Positions 1 to 6,870 of a stretch of DNA of 43,939 nucleotides are shown piece by piece. Position 1 is the stretch's first letter, and each line of letters starts with the position of its first letter. The notes beneath the pieces are model-generated. The model did not search any database, was not told the origin of the DNA, and worked only from the letters and a program-made list of their open reading frames with translations. The stretch lies in the NCBI RefSeq assembly GCF_900109045.1, contig NZ_FNYL01000024.1, positions 1-43,939 of the forward strand. The letters are read 5' to 3'. The DNA is from Dyadobacter sp. SG02 (GTDB taxonomy: Bacteria > Bacteroidota > Bacteroidia > Cytophagales > Spirosomataceae). The translations under genes were made by a program, and so were the position numbers.

Positions 1-260
1 CGGGCTATCTTCCTGCCCGTGTATATTTTCATGCAATACGCGTATAACAACACTTTCAGCAGCATCCGTGGATGGTAGGCGCTGGTGCCACCACCTTCGT
101 AAAGGTTGACCAGCTCGCTGATGTCCATTCGTTCGACAACCTGGTTGACAACCCGGACCAAATGTGCCTGTGGGATCAGCTCTTCCAGTGAAGGGGGCAA
201 CAATAGCAATTGCCCGGGGTCATATTCCTTAAAAACAACAGATTTTTTTATCTTGCCCAT
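1..260 (-). CDS. IS1182 family transposase, N-terminal part (runs off the window)
   Basis: The ATG is at 260 on the minus strand and the frame stays open to position 1, giving about 86 residues. The protein starts MGKIKKSVVFKEYDPGQ and continues through motifs typical of the N-terminal domain of IS1182-type DDE transposases (LPPSLEELIP, HLVRVVN, YHPRMLLKVLLYAY, RKIA). The catalytic DDE region is outside the window. The copy differs from the right-hand one by a Glu/Asp change and two silent changes, which is how functional IS copies diverge. The family call rests on motif memory, not on a search. Confidence 0.85.
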   Translation of the reverse strand, partial: MGKIKKSVVFKEYDPGQLLLLPPSLEELIPQAHLVRVVNQVVERMDISELVNLYEGGGTSAYHPRMLLKVLLYAYCMKIYTGRKIA

Positions 261-289
261 GTATTTCTAATGTCGTAATTAAAAATACA

Positions 290-328
290 AAAAAGCCCTC
301 GCTCTACATAGTAGAAAAAGGGCTTTTT
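290..328. terminator. Hairpin in the IS leader, possible bidirectional terminator
   Basis: Arms AAAAAGCCCT (290-299) and AGGGCTTTTT (319-328) pair perfectly, and an inner CTAC-ATA-GTAG hairpin extends the stem. There is a T-run on either strand, so it resembles a Rho-independent terminator in both directions. It lies between the IS end and the transposase ATG, where it would block transcription entering from flanking genes. The right copy has the same structure. Confidence 0.7.
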
Positions 329-401
329 GCTTTTGGGTCAGCCCCAACGGCATTGGGCCATACCGACTTTTCTCCATCCCTTCCTCCCCTAACACCGCAC
401 A

Positions 402-432
402 AAAAAACAAATGGCGGGGAATACCCGCCATT
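402..432 (-). terminator. Intrinsic terminator of the susCD operon
   Basis: On the minus strand, ATGGCGGG and CCCGCCAT form a perfect 8-bp stem around a short loop, followed directly by TTGTTTTTTT. It sits about 55 bp past the susD stop codon and has no competing gene, so it most likely ends the susC-susD transcript. Confidence 0.88.
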
Positions 433-486
433 GATCCAAAATACCTCAACTATTTACTAATTCACTATGAGATTTGAAATAACCGA

Positions 487-2355
487 TCAGTAACCGGGGT
501 TCTGTTTGAGCATTCCGTTGCTTTTGCGGATCTCTGTATTCGGAATAGGGAAAAGGTAGTAGTGATCTCCTTTCCAGGGTTTCCGTACTTCCGCTTCCGG
601 AATGACGCCATAGGTGTAGCTGAGTTTCCCCAACGCATCGCCGGGTTTGGCGGCCGTCCAGTCCATAGTCACTTTCGTGAGCCCGCGGATGGGTATATCC
701 ACATTTCCGGGAGCGGCTTTCCAGCGCATGAGATCGAAGAAGCGCGAATCTTCCAAATGCAGCTCGATAGCCCTTTCGTTGCGGTAATCCCGCAGGAGCG
801 CCGCGCCGGTACTTTTGATATCCGGCATATTCACCGAGCCGCGCTTTCTGACCTTATTGATGTACTCTCTCGCTACCGCTTCGTTACCCAAAGCCATCTG
901 TATTTCGGCATAGTTCAGGTAAAACTCCGTGAGCCTCATAAATACCACCACCTGGTTATAGTCGTTATCGAAGCTCGCGCGCGGGCCTGCGAAGTCGGTG
1001 GCCTTTTTAAAGGTGTAACCCGTTTGTACCCGCCAGTGGAAAGGCGTAAGGCCTTTTACCCAATAAGTTTTGGAATCCCGGCCGAAATCGAACAGGTTCT
1101 GGCCGTTTTTGGGGTCCACCTTGTTGGGGTTAATGTAAGGCGGCGCATTATCCGGATTCGGGTTCGCATCCTCCCAATATTCGTAAAGGCGCTGGGTGCT
1201 TTTCGAACCGTCGATAATGTTCAACGGGCCTGCTCCCGGGTAGATCACCGCATCATAAAACCGTGGGTCCCGGTTTTTCTCCGGCTTCTGCGGATCGTAT
1301 CCCGAAGCGGCATTCACCGTCACGCCATCCGCCTGGTAGGGGTATTCCCCGTTCGTCATCTGGAACATGTTCACAAAATTCTGCGTGGGCGCGATGCGGT
1401 ACTGGGCATCGAAGCCGCTGGGCCAGTAGTCGTAGTTGTAACCCCAACCGGGTATCCTCGTGGCGGGCGTGAACGACTTTCCGAAAATCGTTTCGTCGGT
1501 TTTCAAGGGTTTTCTGAACAGCTCGGCATATTGCGGGTGTAATGTAAACCCTAGATCGAGTACCGCTTTTGTCGCTGTTTCGGCGGCTTTCCATTTAGCC
1601 TGGTCATTGGATGGGTTATTAAGCGGACTTGCGAGGTAGAGCAGTACCCTGGCCTTGAACGCCAGTGCAGCGGATTTGCTGATCTTGCCTGTATTCACCG
1701 GTACGCCATCCAGGAAGCCAGAGGCCTTATCCAACTCGCCCAACACAAACTGTGCGCATTCGTCGAAGGTGTTCCGAGGCACATCGAAGCTCTCCGAATT
1801 GAGTTGAAAACTATTGGTAATGATAGGTACACCGCCAAATGTTCGCATCAGCTCGAAGTACATCCAGGCGCGCAGGAAATGCACCTCGCCTTTCATTGGA
1901 TCCAGTTTGTCGGCAGCAATGGTCGAACTCTCGATGTTTTCGAAAAACACATTGGCCTTTCTGATAAAACCATACTCATAATCCCAGAGCGGCGTCGCTG
2001 CCGGCAACCCGTTTACGATCGCAGCGAGGTCGTTTACGTTGTCGGCGGTCATGTTTCCCTCGATATAGTTGCGAATACCTACCGAACGCTCGTGGGTTTC
2101 GGGCTGGTTCACGGCAATATCGGTCAATGCATCGTAGCCGCCGGTACCGGGTGCCCAGGGGGGCTTGATACCATTGTAAACATTATATACATAGTTCTGA
2201 AGAAAAACCGCATCGTTGAACACCGCCTCATCCGATATCGCATCCAGCGGCTTCTTGTCCAGCACGTTACATGAAGTAGCTGCACCCATGATGCCTATCA
2301 CCGACATCGTGAACGCCCGCTTCAACACGTGATTTTTTATGACTGAATATTTCAT
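487..2355 (-). CDS. SusD/RagB family nutrient-binding outer-membrane lipoprotein
   Basis: The 622-residue protein has a Bacteroidota SusD layout: a lipoprotein signal peptide with lipobox ending at Cys29 (AATSC), an alpha-helical TPR-like body (for example the stretch around KGEVHFLRAWMYFELMRTFGGVP, residues 155-177 or so), and the C-terminal RagB/SusD signature near FYLNYAEIQMALGN and NERAIELHLEDSRFFDLMRW. SusD proteins cap SusC barrels and bind oligosaccharide at the cell surface. The gene lies 11 bp downstream of susC on the same strand and is followed by a strong terminator, so the two form a transcription unit. The substrate cannot be read from the sequence; neighbouring GH29-like and DUF5005-like genes suggest a plant, algal or host glycan. 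Confidence 0.95.
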   Translation of the reverse strand: MKYSVIKNHVLKRAFTMSVIGIMGAATSCNVLDKKPLDAISDEAVFNDAVFLQNYVYNVYNGIKPPWAPGTGGYDALTDIAVNQPETHERSVGIRNYIEGNMTADNVNDLAAIVNGLPAATPLWDYEYGFIRKANVFFENIESSTIAADKLDPMKGEVHFLRAWMYFELMRTFGGVPIITNSFQLNSESFDVPRNTFDECAQFVLGELDKASGFLDGVPVNTGKISKSAALAFKARVLLYLASPLNNPSNDQAKWKAAETATKAVLDLGFTLHPQYAELFRKPLKTDETIFGKSFTPATRIPGWGYNYDYWPSGFDAQYRIAPTQNFVNMFQMTNGEYPYQADGVTVNAASGYDPQKPEKNRDPRFYDAVIYPGAGPLNIIDGSKSTQRLYEYWEDANPNPDNAPPYINPNKVDPKNGQNLFDFGRDSKTYWVKGLTPFHWRVQTGYTFKKATDFAGPRASFDNDYNQVVVFMRLTEFYLNYAEIQMALGNEAVAREYINKVRKRGSVNMPDIKSTGAALLRDYRNERAIELHLEDSRFFDLMRWKAAPGNVDIPIRGLTKVTMDWTAAKPGDALGKLSYTYGVIPEAEVRKPWKGDHYYLFPIPNTEIRKSNGMLKQNPGY

Positions 2356-2366
2356 AGGTTAGCTGA

Positions 2367-5300
2367 TTAGAAAGTAAGGTTGAGTCCGACGCTCAGGGTC
2401 TTCATGTTGGGATACGCTCCGCCGTTTCCGCTCAGGAACTCGGGATCGCCGTTACCAAACTTTTTAAGCGAATTGAATATCATGAATGCATTGTCGCCGG
2501 ACACGTAAACGCGTAAAGCGGTGATCCGGGCTTTGGAAACCAGAGCTTTGGGAAGCGTGTAGCCCAGCTGCATGTTTTTCATACGCATCCAGTTGGCGGT
2601 GTGATAGTAGAAATCACTGTCCGAGTTGGCCAGGCCGGTCGGGGCGATCATCGGAAGTTCCGAATTTACATTTTCGAGCGAATAGCTGTTCAACGCCACG
2701 TAGCGCAGCCCGTTACCTCCCGCGCCGGAGTTGAAGCCCGTATTAAGGCGCAGCTTGGCACCACTTTGTCCCTGGAACAACACGGTCAGGTCGAAATCCT
2801 TGTAGTTCAGGCCTACGCTCAGACCAAACTGACTTTTGGGAAAAATCGTAGTAACATCCAGCCCGGTAACAGGGTCTCTGGCTGTGTTATTGGTAGTATT
2901 GAACATATACCGGTCGTTGCTATCGATGATGCCATCGCTGTTCAAATCTGCGAAAATGAGCCCCCCGAGCGTCGCTCCCGGATACTTCACGCTGTTGTCG
3001 AGATCCTGCTGGGTTCTGTAAATGCCGAGGGATTTGTACACCAGCCTGGACCCAAATGGCTGCCCTTCCAGCTTCTGGTAAGGCTCGGCCTGGGGCGTTT
3101 CGTCGAAGTAAACGATTTCGTTTTTGTTGTAAGAGATATTTCCGTTCACCCGCAATGTCAGGTCTGAAAAGTTGTGGCGGTAACCTGCCTGGAACTCGAT
3201 CCCCTGACTATTCATTTTACCAATGTTTTCATCCGGAAGAATCAACCCCGTGTAGCTTGGGATGGACGCTTGTCTCCTGCCAAGGATATTAGAAGTTTTG
3301 GTTCTGAAAAGATCCACCTCCACAGTGAGGCGGTTGTTTAAAAATGCTGTTTCAATCCCCAAATCGGTCTTCTCGCTCACTTCCCAGGTAATGTTAGGAT
3401 TGGGCGTCGATTTAACGGCAATGCCACGGGCATCTACCCCATTCACCACCCAGCCTGCGTCGTATCCGTAGGCTGCGATGTATTGGAAAGGATCTACCCT
3501 GTCGTTACCCAGACGTCCCCAGGAAGCCCGTAGTTTTAAATTGCTGATGACATTCTTCGGAATAAACGCCTCATTGCTGATCACCCAGCCAGCCGAAACC
3601 TGGGGGAAAAATCCAAAACGGGTTTCTTTCGGGAAAATCGGCGAACCATCATACCGCGCACTGAAACCGAACAGGTATTTTTCTCTAAAATCGTAGCTGA
3701 CACGCCCGAAGAAGTTCTGACGGGCCGATTCGGTTGCACGACCGTCGGTGTTCCAGTTCAACCGGTTGGTACTTCCCGCGAAAAGCTGGTCGATGAGCGG
3801 CGAATCGTAGCCGAGGCGTTGCGCCCAGAAGTTGTTATCGTCATAGCTCATCTGCTCGTAAGCTACAAAAGCGGACACTTTATGGTCTTTCGCAAAAGCT
3901 CTTGTGTAGGAAAGCTTCACGTTTCCGGTAGTCCGTAAACTTTGTTTGAAATCCTCTCTCAAACCAATGTCCTCCACCGACCTGGATTGCTTCTGCACGA
4001 TCGATCCATCCGGAGCGCGTTCGTAATAGGGCCACACGTAGTTGAACTGCTTCGTGTAATCGACCGTTTTCACGATGGAAAGGAAGCCGTCCAGCGCTAA
4101 TCCGTCTATAAAGGGAATGGAGTATTTCGCCCGGAGCGTTCCGTTGGCAACATCCGATTTATATTTCCTGTAACCGGGGCTGAGCACGCGCGCAGCCGGG
4201 TTCAGGTGCGACCATCCTTCGCCCGGATACCGGTAATCGCCGCCAATATACGCTTCCTGCAACGGGCTGGTACTTGCCAGCGAACCGACTTCGCCACCGG
4301 CCCCGCCCTGGGGTGTCTGCGTCGATTTTTCACGGATCGAAAGGTCGAGACCTACCTCGAAATCCTTCGTAACCGTTACATCGATATTGCTCCTTACATT
4401 ATATTGTCTCAGTTTCGACTTGTTATCGCCCCGGAGAATGCCGCCTTGCGACGCCGTTCCCAGCGACACAAAATACCTTACCCGCTCGCTACCACCTCTC
4501 ATTGTCAGCGAGTAACGGGTTTGGCGCACCGGCGGGCCTATCAGGGCATTCCACCAGTTTTCAGGCCTCCGCTGTCCTGAGCGAAACGCTTCTACCAATG
4601 CATCCGGGAAATCCGGGGGCGTTCCTTCGAGCGCCCGCCTGTCGTTGAGCACCTTCATATATTCAAATGCATCGGCTGACTTCACTTTCATCGTCGGCGA
4701 TTGCCACGATTGCGTGGTAGAGAAATCGAATGCGGGTTTGCCGGTGGTACCTCTTTTGGTGGTTACCAGGATAACCCCGCCCGCCGACTGCGCACCGTAA
4801 ATAGCCGCAGAAGCGTCTTTCAATACGGAAATGGATTCGATATCATTGGGGTCCAGGCGGTTAAGCCCGTCGGGGTCTGCATTGGCTACGCCGTCGATTA
4901 CGATCAGCGCCGAGGTATTTCGGTACGTATTGGCGCCCCTTACGAGGATCTGCGCATCGTCAAAACCCGGTGCGGCGCTTCTTTGTGTCACGTACACGCC
5001 CGCCATACGTCCCGCGAGCGAGTTGGACAGCGATACCGCGTTCGATTTCTTGATCTCCGCGCCGGTTGTCTGCACGACCGCATTGGTCAGTTCCGACCTT
5101 TTCTGCGTGCCGTAACCGACCACCACCACATCATTCAGTTCCTGTGGCGACACGTCCAGTTTCACCTGCACCGTCGACTGTGAGCCGACCGTTACTTCCT
5201 TACTCGTGTAGCCGATGTATGAAAAAACCAGCACGCTGCTTCCGTTCTTCACGCGAATGGAGTAATTGCCATCCTGATCGGACACCACGCCGTTGTTGGT

Positions 5301-5579
5301 CCCCTTTTCGAGAACATTCACACCAGGAATGCCCGCATTGTTTTCATCGGTAACCTTTCCGGAAACAGCCTGTTCGGCACGGTTAATGTGTTTGACATGC
5401 TTTACTATGCCCGACGTGACAAGGCCCGGCGTGACGACGCCCGGCGTGACGACGCCCGGAGCACGGCTGAGCGGGCCTGCATTCGCCCACGTTACGGGAG
5501 CGAAAAACCCCATCAACACAATCCCCAATGCGGCACACGAAGCACCGTGCCCACTTTCAATCAGTAGTTTTGGTTTCAT
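2367..5579 (-). CDS. SusC/RagA family TonB-dependent outer-membrane transporter
   Basis: The 1070-residue protein follows the SusC domain order: an exported N-terminus, a CarboxypepD_reg-like domain (about 72-150, with GKVTDENNAGIPGVNV and DGNYSIRV), the SusC signature VVVVGYGTQKR, a TonB plug (about 160-280, with ALIVIDGV and ESISVLKDASAAIYG), then a long beta-barrel ending in the aromatic-terminated strand VGLNLTF. It imports oligosaccharides using TonB energy and pairs with the SusD just downstream. Odd points: the signal peptide is long and atypical, and residues 41-58 are a pentapeptide repeat of the form PGVVT between signal peptide and first domain. Transcription probably starts near 5860, leaving a leader of about 280 nt. 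Confidence 0.95.
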   Translation of the reverse strand: MKPKLLIESGHGASCAALGIVLMGFFAPVTWANAGPLSRAPGVVTPGVVTPGLVTSGIVKHVKHINRAEQAVSGKVTDENNAGIPGVNVLEKGTNNGVVSDQDGNYSIRVKNGSSVLVFSYIGYTSKEVTVGSQSTVQVKLDVSPQELNDVVVVGYGTQKRSELTNAVVQTTGAEIKKSNAVSLSNSLAGRMAGVYVTQRSAAPGFDDAQILVRGANTYRNTSALIVIDGVANADPDGLNRLDPNDIESISVLKDASAAIYGAQSAGGVILVTTKRGTTGKPAFDFSTTQSWQSPTMKVKSADAFEYMKVLNDRRALEGTPPDFPDALVEAFRSGQRRPENWWNALIGPPVRQTRYSLTMRGGSERVRYFVSLGTASQGGILRGDNKSKLRQYNVRSNIDVTVTKDFEVGLDLSIREKSTQTPQGGAGGEVGSLASTSPLQEAYIGGDYRYPGEGWSHLNPAARVLSPGYRKYKSDVANGTLRAKYSIPFIDGLALDGFLSIVKTVDYTKQFNYVWPYYERAPDGSIVQKQSRSVEDIGLREDFKQSLRTTGNVKLSYTRAFAKDHKVSAFVAYEQMSYDDNNFWAQRLGYDSPLIDQLFAGSTNRLNWNTDGRATESARQNFFGRVSYDFREKYLFGFSARYDGSPIFPKETRFGFFPQVSAGWVISNEAFIPKNVISNLKLRASWGRLGNDRVDPFQYIAAYGYDAGWVVNGVDARGIAVKSTPNPNITWEVSEKTDLGIETAFLNNRLTVEVDLFRTKTSNILGRRQASIPSYTGLILPDENIGKMNSQGIEFQAGYRHNFSDLTLRVNGNISYNKNEIVYFDETPQAEPYQKLEGQPFGSRLVYKSLGIYRTQQDLDNSVKYPGATLGGLIFADLNSDGIIDSNDRYMFNTTNNTARDPVTGLDVTTIFPKSQFGLSVGLNYKDFDLTVLFQGQSGAKLRLNTGFNSGAGGNGLRYVALNSYSLENVNSELPMIAPTGLANSDSDFYYHTANWMRMKNMQLGYTLPKALVSKARITALRVYVSGDNAFMIFNSLKKFGNGDPEFLSGNGGAYPNMKTLSVGLNLTF
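5409..5453 (-). repeat. Three tandem 15-bp units in the susC N-terminal coding region
   Basis: Units at 5409-5423, 5424-5438 and 5439-5453 read GCCCGRCGTGACRAS on the plus strand; the second and third are identical, and a partial fourth follows. They encode PGVVT-type pentapeptides (PGVVT, PGVVT, PGLVT, SGIV) in the linker between the signal peptide and the CarboxypepD_reg-like domain. The unit is a multiple of three, so gain or loss would stay in frame. Confidence 0.85.
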
Positions 5580-5857
5580 AGGTTAAGGAATAGATTTGAA
5601 TATGAAAATCCTTGCCTGCCAGCCGGAAGGCCAGCCGGGTTCTGTTCGTAATACGCCGGGGTTTGCTGATGAATTAGTAACGGTAATAAGTAAACGTTAA
5701 TCTCGCCTACACCAGTCGATGCCGCAAAAAAGCCGCTATTGCTCAACTCGTGTAAGCCATTCGGGCTTCTGACAGGCATTTTTTAAAATAAAAAGCACAC
5801 AGTAACCCTCGGAGCAATGCTCGCGTTAGTCAGCAATGGTATTCAGTAATCGCACTT

Positions 5858-5879
5858 TTAATATGTACAAACATATTAA
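5858..5879. promoter_or_regulatory. Palindromic operator over the susC -7 box, likely GntR site
   Basis: TTAATATGT (5858-5866) and ACATATTAA (5871-5879) are a perfect 9-bp inverted repeat around ACAA. It overlaps the -7 element, so a bound protein would block transcription. The nearest regulator gene is the GntR/UTRA gene about 200 bp away. A core of the same form, ATGT-N4-ACAT, recurs upstream of the propeller gene at 9864-9875. Assignment to the GntR protein is inferred. Confidence 0.6.
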
Positions 5880-5899
5880 CATATAACCGAACATACAAA
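5868..5899 (-). promoter_or_regulatory. Bacteroidota-type promoter for susC-susD
   Basis: On the minus strand there is a TTTG (-33, at 5896-5899), exactly 20 nt, then TATGTTTG (-7, at 5868-5875). This matches the primary-sigma consensus of Bacteroidota, TTTG-N19-21-TAnnTTTG. The AT-rich setting and position upstream of susC support it. The start site would fall near 5860. Confidence 0.72.
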
Positions 5900-5934
5900 T
5901 ATTCATGGAAATAATAATTCATGGATTTTGTATG
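5892..5934. promoter_or_regulatory. Second, wider inverted repeat upstream of susC
   Basis: CATACAAATATTCATG (5892-5907) and CATGGATTTTGTATG (5920-5934) are imperfect inverted repeats separated by 12 bp. The left arm covers the -33 TTTG. It could be a second regulator site or an activator site; which protein binds is unknown. Confidence 0.45.
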
Positions 5935-6013
5935 AATTTTATTAGTAAACGCTGTTTTACAAAAAATTGCCCGAGAAGCCGTATACGCGGAAGAAGGGCG
6001 AATGTAATTACAA

Positions 6014-6037
6014 AGGTCCGGACGTTTGCCCGGGCCT
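6014..6037 (-). terminator. Weak terminator-like hairpin after gntR
   Basis: AGGTCCGG (6014-6021) and CCGGGCCT (6030-6037) can pair with one mismatch; on the minus strand the stem is followed only by TTTG. It lies about 27 bp past the gntR stop, so it may end or weaken transcription before susC. Confidence 0.4.
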
Positions 6038-6063
6038 GAGTTTGAATGATTATGTCTGAAATT

Positions 6064-6795
6064 TTACTCCCTTACGCTTTCGACGGTGTACACGAAGCTG
6101 TCGGCCCGATAGTAGCCGATATTGTACTCGATGGGCCGTTCGCCCTGGTCGAATACGAAACGTTTTCTGAAAAGAATGGGACTTCCCGGTTCCACTTCGA
6201 GCTTTGCGGCAGTGAATTTGTCGGCAGCGATGGCGCTGACCTCCTCCTTCGACAGGGTAGCGATCACCATATGGTCCTTTTCGAGAATGTCGTACAAAGG
6301 CCGTTTGAAATCTTCCTCGCCCGTGAGTCCTACGCGGGGATGGAAATAGGAAATAAAGTAAACGAACGGCCCCTCGGCCTTGCCCCTGAGCCGTTCCAGT
6401 TTCAGTACTTTTTTGTCGGTACCGATGTCAAAAAAGTTGGCGATTTTCTCGTCGGGGGTAACCCAGGTCACGTGCAGCTCGAAATTCTTCACAATGATGC
6501 CCCGCGCATTCATCTCCTGCGTAAAACTTAGCCAGTTTTTTGATTTTGAGCTAATTACAGGCTCCGTCACCTTCGTCCCGACCCCCTTTTTCCGGATCAA
6601 CAATCCTTCATACACCAGCTTGTTGAGCGCCTGGCGCAAGGTCGACCGGGAGATGGCCAGCCGCTTCGCCAGTTCAACTTCGTTCGGCAGAAACTTCCCG
6701 TCCAGGTGTTCCGGGGAGCTGATCATGTTGCGCAATAAGTTCTCCGCCTGGATGTGCAAAGGAACCGGACTCTTGTGATCGATACTAAATTTCAT
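6064..6795 (-). CDS. GntR family (HutC/UTRA type) transcriptional regulator
   Basis: I start at the ATG at 6795, giving 243 residues (MKFSIDHKSPVPLH); the longer upstream frame lacks homologous character. Residues 1-75 are a GntR winged helix-turn-helix, with the typical PLHIQAENLLRNMI, FLPNEVELAKRLAISRSTLRQAL and LLIRKKGVGTKV. Residues about 85-235 form a UTRA ligand domain, ending in PIEYNIGYYRADSFVY, a usual UTRA motif. UTRA domains often bind phosphorylated sugars or related effectors. The gene lies between a PMI-like gene and susC on the same strand, so it is probably the local regulator of the glycan locus, likely a repressor of the susC promoter and of its own operon. Confidence 0.92.
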   Translation of the reverse strand: MKFSIDHKSPVPLHIQAENLLRNMISSPEHLDGKFLPNEVELAKRLAISRSTLRQALNKLVYEGLLIRKKGVGTKVTEPVISSKSKNWLSFTQEMNARGIIVKNFELHVTWVTPDEKIANFFDIGTDKKVLKLERLRGKAEGPFVYFISYFHPRVGLTGEEDFKRPLYDILEKDHMVIATLSKEEVSAIAADKFTAAKLEVEPGSPILFRKRFVFDQGERPIEYNIGYYRADSFVYTVESVRE

Positions 6796-6870
6796 ATTGA
6801 CGGATTGCAGATAGACAAAAGCAAAAATAGCAAATTTGCCCACGCACCGAAATAATATGCGAGACTAAGC

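Larger units (their letters stand above)
1..345 (-). mobile_element. IS1182-like insertion sequence, left copy (end portion only)
   Basis: This segment is the reverse complement of 43590-43934 except for three substitutions. It holds one IS end, a leader with a hairpin, and the first part of the transposase gene, which reads out of the window. Homology between the copies stops after GGGGCTGACCCAAAAG (read on the minus strand), which places the IS end at about position 345. The other end of the element and any target duplication lie outside the window. Confidence 0.88.
5580..6063. other. 484-bp spacer: susC leader, promoter region and gntR 3' end
   Basis: No convincing gene is present. From right to left the spacer holds a weak terminator for the gntR operon, an AT-rich promoter/operator region (about 5858-5934), then a roughly 280-nt leader for susC. 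The leader contains a short GC-rich stretch near 5611-5641 with repeated CCGGCTGGC on the minus strand. A 67-codon minus-strand frame covers part of the leader but looks non-coding. Confidence 0.6.

Noticed and set aside
562..1542. A 326-codon plus-strand open frame opposite susD
   Set aside because: Antisense to a clear SusD gene and of low-complexity composition; no known domain.
5576..5779. A 67-codon minus-strand frame in the susC leader
   Set aside because: The product contains a low-complexity LPAGRQG-type segment seen in translations of GC-rich repeats, and it overlaps the susC start. More likely untranslated leader.
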